From assembly GCA_016649525.1 (NCBI GenBank), contig JAENXM010000004.1:1-24995 (forward strand): a stretch of DNA of 24,995 nt, written 5' to 3'. Below are positions 1-7,321 of this stretch, piece after piece. Below the pieces are notes generated by a model that ran no database searches, was not told where the DNA came from, and was given only the letters and a program-made list of their open reading frames with translations. The DNA is from Actinomycetota bacterium. GTDB lineage: Bacteria > Actinomycetota > Geothermincolia > Fen-727 > Anoxymicrobiaceae. The stretch's first letter is position 1, and each line of letters starts with the position of its first letter. The position numbers were made by a program, and so were the translations under genes.

Positions 1-599
1 TGGTCCTGTGCTTCTCGATCGGGCTCGTGTTGATACTCTCGAGGGCGAAGGCAGGTCACCTTGTCGCGATCGGAGCCGCAGGAGGCGTGGGAGCCCTTTG
101 CTTAATGCTGTCGGCTCCGTACAGGCGCGCGAGGCTGTTCTCGTTCGTGAACCCGTGGAGCAGTCCCAGGGGCTCCGGGTACCAGGTGATACAATCGTAT
201 ATTGCTCTGGGGTCCGGGCACATCAAGGGCCTGGGGCTGGGCATGAGCCGCCAGAAGTTCCTTTACCTGCCAAACGCGCATACTGATTTCATATTCGCCG
301 TCATCGGCGAGGAGCTCGGCCTTGTGGGTACGCTCATGGTCGTGTTTCTCGTGGCACTCCTTACGATAGGAGGCCTGAAGATAGCCCGCAGAGCCCCTGA
401 CGAGATGGGGAAGCTGTTGGCTGCAGGGATCACGGGGCTCATAGTGATACAAGCTCTGGTGAACATGGGTGGAGTGACCGGGCTTCTGCCCATAACCGGT
501 GTTCCGCTTCCACTGGTGAGCTTCGGTGGTTCGAGTCTTTGCGTCTGCATGGGTTGCATAGGTATCCTTCTGAACATAGCGGCCCAGGGCAGGCGCTGA
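1..599 (+). CDS. ftsW: FtsW-type SEDS peptidoglycan glycosyltransferase (3' part)
   Basis: The open frame runs in from the left edge (first full codon at 3) and ends with TGA at 597-599, so only about the last 199 residues are visible. SEDS proteins are polytopic membrane enzymes that polymerise lipid II into glycan strands, FtsW doing so at the septum. Visible hallmarks are the external loop PNAHTDFIFAVIGEELG, whose Asp (HTDF) matches the essential acidic residue of the family, and the C-terminal QALVNMGGVTGLLPITG followed by PLPLVSFGGSS. Several hydrophobic segments fit transmembrane helices. Sequence alone does not separate FtsW from RodA or SpoVE; the position just before murG, murC, murB, ddl and ftsQ makes FtsW the best call. 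The protein ends soon after the last helix, without a long cytoplasmic tail. Confidence 0.92.
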   Translation, partial: VLCFSIGLVLILSRAKAGHLVAIGAAGGVGALCLMLSAPYRRARLFSFVNPWSSPRGSGYQVIQSYIALGSGHIKGLGLGMSRQKFLYLPNAHTDFIFAVIGEELGLVGTLMVVFLVALLTIGGLKIARRAPDEMGKLLAAGITGLIVIQALVNMGGVTGLLPITGVPLPLVSFGGSSLCVCMGCIGILLNIAAQGRR

Positions 600-615
600 A
601 GGAGGCTACCTGGTT

Positions 616-1743
616 ATGCGCGTTGCAGTCACTGGGGGCGGTACCGGAGGCCATGTATATCCGGCAGTCGCGATAGCAGAGTACCTTATCACTTCTCACC
701 CCGAAGCAGACGTCGTTTTCATAGGCTCCTCACACGGCCCCGAAGAGGCGGCAGCTCGTGACCAGGGTTTAGACTTCGAAGGAATCGACCTTACAGGTTT
801 CTCGCGCAAGCGATTGACCGAGAGACTCAAGGCACTGGTGTTGTTCACCCGTGGTACGTTCAGGTGCCTTGAGATACTCAAGCGCCTGGGGATCTCGTGT
901 GTGGTTGGCACTGGAGGTTACGCGGCCGCACCCGCTTGCTTCGCGGCGTTGCTCCGAAGGATTCCCATCATACTTCACGAGGTCAACTACGAGCCCGGGC
1001 TGGTTACTCGCCTGCTGAGCCGCAGGGCGCGCGCGGTGACCCTTGCCTTCGAGGGTACTGAGAACCTGCTGCCCTCCAGCGCGCGAACAGTGTTGACGGG
1101 AGTGCCGGTTAGACCGGAGATCGAGAAGCTCCACGATGCGGAGACAAGGTCAAGCGCGAAGAAAGACGCGCTTCTGGAGTTAGGCGTCCAGGAGGACCGG
1201 AGGACGTTCGTCGTCTTCGGGGGGAGCCGGGGCGCGGAGGCTATCAACAGGGGGGTCTGGGATGTGCTGCAGGATTACACCGATAGAGAGGACCTGCAGG
1301 TCCTTCATCTAACGGGCAGGACGGGATTCGAGGACAGGCGTCGAAGCGAACTGGAAGAAAGACTCAGCGGCACTAACCTTATTTACCGCGCTTTCGCATA
1401 TACGGACAGAATGGATCTCGTCTATTCCATTGCGGACCTCGTGCTTGCGCGAGCCGGCGGAAGTACGATAGCGGAGCTCACGACTGCAGGAGTACCCTCC
1501 GTGCTTGTGCCCTTTCCCTACGCTTCTGGAGCACACCAGGAGGAGAACGCCGCGAGGGTCGAGGAGTACGGTGCTGCTAGGGTCATGAGACAGGAGTGCG
1601 ACAATGCCAGCGCCGCGGTGCGGGAGGCCCTCCGCTTGATAGAAGACACCTCGGCGCTGCGGTCAATGAAGGTGGCATGCGCCGATTTTTACCGCGGCAA
1701 CGCGGCGAAAGGTATAGTTGCTCTTGTAGAAGAAGTGAGGTAA
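616..1743 (+). CDS. murG: UDP-GlcNAc:lipid I N-acetylglucosaminyltransferase MurG
   Basis: MurG transfers GlcNAc from UDP-GlcNAc to lipid I on the inner face of the membrane, forming lipid II. The 375-residue product has the usual family length. It opens with the glycine-rich loop TGGGTGGHVYPA (about residues 6-17). It continues with HEVNYEPG in the N-terminal domain, GGSRGAEAIN at the start of the C-terminal Rossmann domain, and the donor-binding ARAGGSTIAEL followed by VPFPYASGAHQEENA. The ATG at 616 follows AGGAGG at about 599-604. It lies 16 bases after ftsW and is probably cotranscribed. The second residue after HE (often Gln) is Val, and the usual GGSQGA reads GGSRGA; both look like ordinary family variation. 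Confidence 0.96.
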   Translation: MRVAVTGGGTGGHVYPAVAIAEYLITSHPEADVVFIGSSHGPEEAAARDQGLDFEGIDLTGFSRKRLTERLKALVLFTRGTFRCLEILKRLGISCVVGTGGYAAAPACFAALLRRIPIILHEVNYEPGLVTRLLSRRARAVTLAFEGTENLLPSSARTVLTGVPVRPEIEKLHDAETRSSAKKDALLELGVQEDRRTFVVFGGSRGAEAINRGVWDVLQDYTDREDLQVLHLTGRTGFEDRRRSELEERLSGTNLIYRAFAYTDRMDLVYSIADLVLARAGGSTIAELTTAGVPSVLVPFPYASGAHQEENAARVEEYGAARVMRQECDNASAAVREALRLIEDTSALRSMKVACADFYRGNAAKGIVALVEEVR

Positions 1744-1796
1744 AAGAGAGAGGAAAAATATCTATTTGTCCCTTGTGTTGAATGGAGAATGACGCT

Positions 1797-3215
1797 ATGT
1801 CTCATCAGGGGTTCGCCCCAAACGAGTTTAAGGAAGGAAGTTCCATCCACCTGGTCGGTATCGGTGGCGCAGGGATGAGCGCGATCGCTACCGTCCTGCT
1901 CGAGATGGGGTACCGGGTGGAAGGCTCAGACATAAAGGAGTCGGCCAATACGAGACGGCTCCGTAGCCTGGGGGCCGTTGTCGGAGTAGGGCACAGACCC
2001 GAGAATCTTGTTTCCGCCGGCATCGTCGTCAGGTCGTCTGCTATCTCCGAAGAGAACTCTGAGCTCGTGGAGGCCACGCGGAGGGGGATCCCGGTGATCA
2101 CGCGGGCCGAGATGCTGGCGGCGATCATGTCGATGAGGAAAGGGATCGCTGTAGCGGGGACACACGGGAAGACGACGACTTCGTCCATTGTCGCGCAAGT
2201 GCTGCTCCGATGCGGGACGGACCCCTCTTTCATCATAGGTGGTGAGCTGAACGAGATAGGTGGCAACGCTCACTGGGGGAATGGAGAGTTTCTCGTAGTC
2301 GAGGCCGACGAGAGCGACGGGTCGCTACTGTACCTACGCCCTTGGTCGGTGGTCCTTACCAATGTGGACGGCGACCATCTCGACTATTTCGAAAGCGTCG
2401 AGCAAACCGCCCGGGTGTTTTTAGAGTTCCTGCTTCTATTGCCGGAGAACGGTTTCGCGGTGGTTTGCGGAGACGACCTCCCGGCACGGGAGGTCGGGCT
2501 CTTGTACAGGGCAGAGGGTGGGCGCGTCCTTTTTTACGGCCGGGGGCCCGATAACGATTACAGGTTCGAAAGCGAGGAGCTGGAAGCGGACGGTAGCGGT
2601 TTCGACGTTTTCTATCTAGGTGAGAAACTGGGTCCGGTAAAGACTAGGATCGCCGGGCTGCATAATGTCTATAATTCGCTCGCGGCGCTCGCTATCGGGC
2701 ACCAGGTCGGTCTGAACCTTGGGGGGGCGGTGGAGGGAATAGGCGGGTTTCGCGGAGTACGCCGGAGGTTCGAGGCGGTAGGTTCGGGTAATGGCGTCGA
2801 GGTTATAGACGACTACGCTCACCATCCTACGGAGATCAAGGCCGTGCTTGACCTCGCGCACAGGATAGCCGCGGGCCGAGTGGTCGTAGTGTTTCAGCCG
2901 CACCGTTACTCGCGCACCATGCTTCTCGCGGAGGAGTTTGGACGCTGCTTCAGGGCGGCGGACCTCGTTATCGTTACCGATGTCTACGGGGCGGGAGAGG
3001 ACCCTGTTCCCGGGGTGACCGGGAGGTTGATCATAGACAGCGTCCTCGAGAACGACCCGGAGAGGCAGGTAGAGTATGTACCCAACAGGGCGGAGCTAGC
3101 GAGAAGTGCAGTATCTATGATCCGTGAAGGAGACCTCGTGATCACCATGGGCGCGGGCGACGTCACGCAGTGCGCGCGCGAGATACTCGAGCTGCTGGGC
3201 GAAGACGAGAGCTAG
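1797..3215 (+). CDS. murC: UDP-N-acetylmuramate--L-alanine ligase MurC
   Basis: MurC adds L-Ala to UDP-MurNAc using ATP, the first amino acid of the stem peptide. The frame also has an ATG at 1782, but GGAG at 1784-1787 sits 9 bases before the ATG at 1797, so I choose 1797 (472 residues, normal for the family). Motifs in order: nucleotide-binding GIGGAGMSAIA near the N-terminus, ATP P-loop GTHGKTTTS (Lys125), EADESDGS, NVDGDHLDYF in the central domain, then DDYAHHPTEIKAVL and QPHRYSRT in the C-terminal ligase domain. It lies 53 bases after murG; the short gap is A-rich and shows no clear promoter. Confidence 0.96.
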   Translation: MSHQGFAPNEFKEGSSIHLVGIGGAGMSAIATVLLEMGYRVEGSDIKESANTRRLRSLGAVVGVGHRPENLVSAGIVVRSSAISEENSELVEATRRGIPVITRAEMLAAIMSMRKGIAVAGTHGKTTTSSIVAQVLLRCGTDPSFIIGGELNEIGGNAHWGNGEFLVVEADESDGSLLYLRPWSVVLTNVDGDHLDYFESVEQTARVFLEFLLLLPENGFAVVCGDDLPAREVGLLYRAEGGRVLFYGRGPDNDYRFESEELEADGSGFDVFYLGEKLGPVKTRIAGLHNVYNSLAALAIGHQVGLNLGGAVEGIGGFRGVRRRFEAVGSGNGVEVIDDYAHHPTEIKAVLDLAHRIAAGRVVVVFQPHRYSRTMLLAEEFGRCFRAADLVIVTDVYGAGEDPVPGVTGRLIIDSVLENDPERQVEYVPNRAELARSAVSMIREGDLVITMGAGDVTQCAREILELLGEDES

Positions 3216-3226
3216 CGGGGTATCCC

Positions 3227-4129
3227 TTGGCTGACATAGTACGGTCGCTTCAGAGTCTAAGAGGAATCGATGCACAGAAGGACGCACCACTGGCGCATCA
3301 CACCACCTGGAAGGTAGGCGGCCCGGCGGAATTACTGGTTCACGCAAATGACGTTTCGTCTCTCGGGGTGCTTCTAGAGATAATCAGGGAGGAAGAGTTG
3401 CCGCTTTTTGTCCTGGGAAATGGCTCGAACGTCCTGGTGTCAGACCGTGGCCTTGAGGGGGTCACCATGCGCCTGGGGGGCGAGTTCAACTCGACAAGTG
3501 TCAACGGCGAGAAGTTGATGGCCGGCGGCGGGGCACCACTCGGTTTGGTGGTAGGTAAGGCCCTCAAGGCTTCCCTGGAAGGGTTCGAGTTCGCTGTGGG
3601 AATACCTGGGACGGTGGGGGGCTCGGTCATGACGAACGCTGGAGCCTTCTCGGGGTCCATTGCGGGGGTGATCGCAGAGGTCGAGACCGTTGCGCTGAAC
3701 GGAGAAAAAACCCGACATTCCGACATAGAAGATTCATACAGGTCCCGCCTGGTACCCGGGAATGACATCGTGACGGGTGCCGTATTCCTGTTAAAGAGCG
3801 GTCCCGCCGGTAGGATAAGGGAGATTGCGGAGTCGATAATGGAAAGGCGCAAAACCACCCAGCCGTGGGGGATGGCTACCGCGGGGTCTGTGTTCAAGAA
3901 TCCACCGGGTGATTATGCAGGCAGGATGATAGAGGAGTGTGGCTTAAAGGGGAAGCGCATGGGTGGTGCCAGGGTTTCTGATACACATGCCAACTTTATA
4001 ACAAATGACGGCACGGCAAAAGCTTCAGACATCAAGAGCCTTATAGACATGGTAAGGGGCGAGGTAAAGGCGCGGTTCGGCATCGAACTGGAATTGGAGA
4101 TACAGCTGGTGGGATTCGACAAGGAGTGA
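3227..4129 (+). CDS. murB: UDP-N-acetylenolpyruvoylglucosamine reductase MurB
   Basis: MurB is the FAD- and NADPH-dependent enzyme that reduces UDP-GlcNAc-enolpyruvate to UDP-MurNAc. The frame is open back to 3170 inside murC, but the extra residues are a low-complexity Arg/Ala run. The TTG at 3227, 11 bases after murC, gives a normal 300-residue protein beginning ADIVRSLQ. FAD-binding motifs TTWKVGGPAE, LGNGSNVLVSDRG and GIPGTVGGSVMTNAGAF are present. The proton-donor Ser is Ser221 in GSVFKNP, and GLKGKRMGGARVSDTHANF follows. The C-terminal ELEIQLVG supplies the expected acidic residue. The compact form looks like type II MurB. The start is less certain than the function because the Shine-Dalgarno is weak. 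Confidence 0.94.
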   Translation: MADIVRSLQSLRGIDAQKDAPLAHHTTWKVGGPAELLVHANDVSSLGVLLEIIREEELPLFVLGNGSNVLVSDRGLEGVTMRLGGEFNSTSVNGEKLMAGGGAPLGLVVGKALKASLEGFEFAVGIPGTVGGSVMTNAGAFSGSIAGVIAEVETVALNGEKTRHSDIEDSYRSRLVPGNDIVTGAVFLLKSGPAGRIREIAESIMERRKTTQPWGMATAGSVFKNPPGDYAGRMIEECGLKGKRMGGARVSDTHANFITNDGTAKASDIKSLIDMVRGEVKARFGIELELEIQLVGFDKE

Positions 4130-4135
4130 GGTCTA

Positions 4136-5110
4136 TTGTCGCTAAAGGTGGCTGTGCTCATGGGGGGCATGAGCTCTGAAAGGGAAGTATCGTTGAATAC
4201 TGGCAAGGCGATTGCGGAGGCCCTCCGCGACCTCGGGCACAGTGTCGTGGAGGTCGATTTGGGCAGAAACCTGCCACGGGTGCTTTGGACAGAAGATCCT
4301 GACGCCGCCTTTATAGCTCTTCACGGGCGCGGCGGTGAAGACGGGAGCGTGCAGGGGCTTCTCGAGATAATGGGGATACCTTACACGGGATCAGGCATCC
4401 TGGCGAGCGCTGTAACGATAGATAAAGTGGTGACCAAAAAGATCCTGCGCTTCCACGGGATACCCGTGGTAGAGGATGTAGTGGTGAGCAAAGGCGATTC
4501 TTGCGAGGATTCCGCTGCTACGGTCTCGAGCGACCTTTCATTCCCCGTCATGGTCAAGCCGGCAATGGAAGGCTCGAGCATAGCGATCACGGAGGTAAGG
4601 GAACCAGGGGGTTTGAAAGAGGCGTTCGATGACGTGTTCAAGATTGATGATAGGGCGCTGGTCGAGAAGTTTATAAGAGGCCGTCTCCTCACAGTGGGGA
4701 TACTGGGTCGGGAGAAGAAGGTGCTGCCGGTGCTCGAGATAAAGACGAAAGAGGGCTTCTATGATTATCGTGCGAAGTATCAGCCGGGGTTCACCGAGTA
4801 CGAGGTGCCGGCAAGACTGAGTGAAGAGCTCGCGGAGAGCACTCGGGATATATCGTTACGGACATTCGAATATCTTGACTGCGAGGGAGTTGCGAGGGTT
4901 GACCTGATGCTGGAGAGCGGGACAGAGAACCTTTTTGTGCTGGAGATAAACACCATGCCTGGCATGACAGCCATGAGCCTTATCCCCAAGGCCGCAAACG
5001 CTGCCGGGATATCCTTTGAAGAGGTTGTCGCTTTGATCCTTGAAGGCGCCAGGCTGAAGATCGACCTGGAGGGTGATGGTGGCGCCGAAAAGACTCAAAC
5101 GCCATCCTGA
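4136..5110 (+). CDS. ddl: D-alanine--D-alanine ligase
   Basis: This ATP-grasp enzyme joins two D-Ala for use by MurF. The product is 324 residues. The TTG start at 4136 follows GGAGTGAGG, 6 bases after murB. Motifs: GGMSSEREVSL at the N-terminus, LHGRGGEDGSVQGLLE, the ATP-binding MVKPAMEGSS, EKFIRGRLLTVGILG, and the metal- and substrate-binding EINTMPGMT near the C-terminus. The omega-loop segment YDYRAKYQPG carries the Tyr typical of D-Ala-D-Ala ligases, not the form seen in the D-Ala-D-lactate enzymes of vancomycin resistance, so a housekeeping role is likely. Its last 32 bases overlap ftsQ, which suggests translational coupling. Confidence 0.95.
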   Translation: MSLKVAVLMGGMSSEREVSLNTGKAIAEALRDLGHSVVEVDLGRNLPRVLWTEDPDAAFIALHGRGGEDGSVQGLLEIMGIPYTGSGILASAVTIDKVVTKKILRFHGIPVVEDVVVSKGDSCEDSAATVSSDLSFPVMVKPAMEGSSIAITEVREPGGLKEAFDDVFKIDDRALVEKFIRGRLLTVGILGREKKVLPVLEIKTKEGFYDYRAKYQPGFTEYEVPARLSEELAESTRDISLRTFEYLDCEGVARVDLMLESGTENLFVLEINTMPGMTAMSLIPKAANAAGISFEEVVALILEGARLKIDLEGDGGAEKTQTPS

Positions 5111-5834
5111 AACCAGAAGCACTTTCTCAAAGATTGTCGTGCTGGTCTCGCTGGTGCTTATCCTGGCGGGGGTGACCATCTTTACTCTTGCTTTTTACAC
5201 GGATACGTGCAGTATCAGGGACGTCGTTGTGAAAGGCTGCAAGAACCTGGATGCATCCTTCGTGCGCAGTGAGAGCTGCATAGATTCATACAAGAACCTG
5301 GTCACGTTACCGGTCGGAAGCATAAAGAGTAACCTGAAGCAGGACCCCTGGATCGAGGATGTGAATATCAGCAGAAGGCTCCTCCACACGGTAACCATCG
5401 AGGTCCTGGAAAGACAACCGATCGCTGTAGTCGATTTCGACGGCGCTGGATTCCTGGTTGACGGCCACGGCTATGTGATAAAGAAAGTCGACCTCAACGA
5501 ACACAGATCTCTTGCACGAATCCACGGCGGAGATACGTCTATTCCCATTGTCGGGCGTGAGGTGGCCAACAGGAAGATAAAGGATTGCGTAACCTCGATT
5601 GGGAAGATGACCGCCGAGCTTCGAGAGTCGATCACACTTGCGAACCCCTTCGACGGCAGGGGGCAGGTCTTCGTCTGCCGGGTCGGCTTTCAGGTCATAT
5701 ATGGAACGACGTCCGAGAGCAAAAAGAAAAACGAAGTGTTGGAAGCGATAATGCTTGACATCAAGAGCAATGGTCGCAGGGTCGCCTACATTGACCTGCG
5801 TGTTCCGGATTCGCCGGTTATGATGCCGGATTAA
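5079..5834 (+). CDS. ftsQ: Cell division protein FtsQ/DivIB
   Basis: FtsQ is a single-pass membrane protein that links FtsB/FtsL to the septal synthase. The N-terminus is short and basic, followed by a transmembrane segment (about residues 19-41, IVVLVSLVLILAGVTIF). Next comes a POTRA domain whose end reads DPWIEDVNISRRLLHTVTIEV then ERQPIAVV, the classic FtsQ signature, then the beta domain (FLVDGHGYVIKK). Possible starts are GTG 5073, ATG 5076 and GTG 5079. GGAGG at 5068-5072 gives 6-base spacing only to 5079, which I chose (251 residues). It starts inside ddl. Five Cys lie after the membrane segment, unusual for an exported domain. No ftsA follows it. Confidence 0.9.
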   Translation: MAPKRLKRHPETRSTFSKIVVLVSLVLILAGVTIFTLAFYTDTCSIRDVVVKGCKNLDASFVRSESCIDSYKNLVTLPVGSIKSNLKQDPWIEDVNISRRLLHTVTIEVLERQPIAVVDFDGAGFLVDGHGYVIKKVDLNEHRSLARIHGGDTSIPIVGREVANRKIKDCVTSIGKMTAELRESITLANPFDGRGQVFVCRVGFQVIYGTTSESKKKNEVLEAIMLDIKSNGRRVAYIDLRVPDSPVMMPD

Positions 5835-5840
5835 AAATAC

Positions 5841-5860
5841 AGCGTGGACTATTGCACGCT
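5841..5860 (+). other. Small hairpin just after ftsQ
   Basis: AGCGTG (5841-5846) pairs perfectly with CACGCT (5855-5860) around an 8-base loop, 7 bases after the ftsQ stop. No run of T follows (CCAAACC), so it is a poor intrinsic terminator. It could be a 3' stabiliser or chance. A possible -35 element of the ftsZ promoter overlaps its right arm. Confidence 0.3.
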
Positions 5861-5940
5861 CCAAACCTAAAGATTATACTAAAGCCTTAACTTACGTATA
5901 GATATATCTTTAGTAGACATTGATTATCATTTGATATACT
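5852..5940 (+). promoter_or_regulatory. AT-rich promoter region for the first ftsZ
   Basis: The 177 bases between ftsQ and ftsZ are strikingly AT-rich against the GC-rich genes. Two identical -10-like hexamers TATACT occur, at 5875-5880 and 5935-5940. The first has TTGCAC (5852-5857) 17 bases upstream; the second has TAGACA (5914-5919) 15 bases upstream, a short spacer. Between them lies a perfect inverted repeat (separate entry). Multiple promoters in front of ftsZ are common in bacteria, but these boxes are assigned by eye only. Confidence 0.4.
5877..5915. repeat. Inverted repeat in the ftsZ leader
   Basis: TACTAAAG at 5877-5884 and CTTTAGTA at 5908-5915 are perfect 8-base inverted copies 23 bases apart. 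The left arm overlaps the end of the upstream -10 candidate TATACT, and the right arm ends next to the -35 candidate TAGACA. That placement would suit an operator, but an RNA hairpin or chance in AT-rich DNA is equally possible. Confidence 0.3.
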
Positions 5941-5979
5941 TTCTATTGATATCATGAAGAAGCGGGGGAGGAAATACGG

Positions 5980-6027
5980 GTGAGAGATGGGGAATCTGAA
6001 GGAGGGCAAAGATGCCTGAAGATCTAA
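5980..6027 (+). other. Possible short leader ORF overlapping the ftsZ start
   Basis: A strong Shine-Dalgarno GGGGGAGG (5964-5971) lies 8 bases before GTG at 5980. This opens 15 codons (MRDGESEGGQRCLKI) and stops at TAA 6025-6027, inside the first codons of ftsZ in another frame. The ftsZ Shine-Dalgarno (GGAGG, 6001-6005) lies within it. Translation of this ORF could therefore modulate ftsZ initiation. A second tiny frame, ATG 5954 to TGA 5983 (MKKRGRKYG), has no ribosome site. Whether either is translated cannot be told from sequence. Confidence 0.25.
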
Positions 6028-7133
6028 AGCAATTCTTCGCGGTAATAAAAGTCGTGGGTGTCGGCGGCGGCGGGAACAACGCGATAAACAGGATGATAAG
6101 AGACGGAATGAGCGGTGTCGATTTTATCGCGGTGAATACCGACGCCCAGGATCTCCTTGCCTGCGACGCGGATGTGAAGATCAGCATAGGAGAGGAACTA
6201 ACCCACTTCTTGGGAACCGGCAATCAGCCGAACATCGGGAAGGACGCCGCAGAAGAACACAAGGATGAGATCAAGGAAGCCCTCAAGGGCAGCGACATGG
6301 TGTTCATAACTGCCGGTGAGGGTGGCGGAACCGGTACCGGAGCGGCACCTGTTGTCGCAGACTTGGCCAGGGAACTCGGCGCTCTGACGATCGGCGTTGT
6401 GACAAAGCCGTTTGAGTTCGAGGGGAGTCACCGGAGGAGGCAGGCGGAAGAAGGTGTCGAACTTCTGCAGGAGAAGGTAGATACACTGATAATAATCCCC
6501 AACGATAAGCTTTTTGAACTGACGGATTCGCGAATCGGCATCGAGGAAGCGTTCCGCAAAGCAGACGAGATTCTGCGGTATGGAGTTCAGGGGATCACCG
6601 ACCTGATCAATATCCCGGGCCTCATAAACCTCGACTTCGCCGACGTTAAAAAGATACTGAGTATCCCCGGGTCGGCGTTGCTGGGGGTCGGCGAGGCTTC
6701 CGGTGAGGACCGGGCTGTCAAAGCGGCTGAGAACGCGGCGTCGAGCCCGCTGCTTGAATCCTCGATCGACGGTGCCCAGGGAATTCTGTTAAACGTCACC
6801 GGTGGTCCGGATCTTTCTCTCCAGGAAGCGCGGGATGCCGTAGAGATTATCAGGACCGCGTGCGATCCGGATTCCGAGGAGATATTCGGTGTTATCGTCG
6901 ATCCCGTACTACACGACAAGGTCAAAGTCACCGTGATTGCCTCAGGCATCGAGCCCGGCCGTCTCGGCTTTGCACGTCCATCACGGGGGGCTCGTCGCAG
7001 GGTCGAGGAGGAGACGGAAGAGCCGGAGCGTGAACTCGTCAGGGAGAGGCCCTCACGTGAGCGGGAGAGGCCGGGCAAGGCCGTCTTCGACGAAGAGGAC
7101 ATTACGATACCGCCGTTTCTGCGCAACAGATAA
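6012..7133 (+). CDS. ftsZ: Cell division GTPase FtsZ, first copy
   Basis: FtsZ is the tubulin-like GTPase that forms the division ring. The product is 373 residues; the ATG at 6012 is 6 bases after GGAGG (6001-6005). Motifs: T1 loop GVGGGGNNAINRMI (Gly18-Asn23), T4 signature GGGTGTG (104-110), NDKLFEL, and T7 loop NLDFADV (Asp208 and Asp211 for hydrolysis in the neighbouring subunit). A strongly charged Arg/Glu-rich linker (about 319-360) leads to a C-terminal peptide ITIPPFLRNR of the kind that binds partners such as SepF. The T3 loop is unusual: canonical RGLGAG reads HFLGTG (65-70). The upstream AT-rich leader suggests its own promoter. A second ftsZ follows directly. Confidence 0.96.
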   Translation: MPEDLKQFFAVIKVVGVGGGGNNAINRMIRDGMSGVDFIAVNTDAQDLLACDADVKISIGEELTHFLGTGNQPNIGKDAAEEHKDEIKEALKGSDMVFITAGEGGGTGTGAAPVVADLARELGALTIGVVTKPFEFEGSHRRRQAEEGVELLQEKVDTLIIIPNDKLFELTDSRIGIEEAFRKADEILRYGVQGITDLINIPGLINLDFADVKKILSIPGSALLGVGEASGEDRAVKAAENAASSPLLESSIDGAQGILLNVTGGPDLSLQEARDAVEIIRTACDPDSEEIFGVIVDPVLHDKVKVTVIASGIEPGRLGFARPSRGARRRVEEETEEPERELVRERPSRERERPGKAVFDEEDITIPPFLRNR

Positions 7134-7321
7134 CCGCGGTTCTAAACATTCTATCTTTACTCAAGGTTTAATATTCTAAATGATTCACCGGCACCGGGAA
7201 TAAGGACCATCTCTGTTGATGCGGACCAACCTCTCTGCTACTATGCGAAAAACCTGGGGCGGGACTTTCCCGAGTCCGGGGTAGCCCTGGCACACATGGA
7301 TTGAGCGTTTCGGAGAGAAGT
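7134..7321 (+). other. Leader between the two ftsZ genes
   Basis: This 188-base non-coding stretch has an AT-rich first third (around TTTAATATTC, 7170s) that could hold a promoter, though I find no convincing -35/-10 pair. A small perfect palindrome AACCGCGGTT (7132-7141) overlaps the ftsZ stop. Near the second gene, 7260-7281 can fold in three mutually exclusive ways: CGGGA/TCCCG (7260-7264 with 7268-7272), GGACT/AGTCC (7262-7266 with 7273-7277) and CCCG/CGGG (7269-7272 with 7277-7280). No T-run follows, so termination is unlikely. Confidence 0.35.

Noticed and set aside
8..286. Small + strand frame at the window start
   Set aside because: It overlaps the conserved ftsW frame, and its Arg-rich translation is an out-of-frame product.
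616..1743. Non-canonical HEVN and GGSRGA in MurG as signs of changed function
   Set aside because: The key Gly, His, Asn and donor-site Glu are kept, and these positions vary among MurG proteins.
3170..3226. N-terminal extension of murB inside murC
   Set aside because: The Arg/Ala-rich extension is not found in MurB proteins and lies over the conserved end of murC.
4136..5110. ddl as a vancomycin-resistance-type D-Ala-D-lactate ligase
   Set aside because: The omega loop carries the Tyr-containing YDYRAKY form of D-Ala-D-Ala ligases, and no van genes are nearby.
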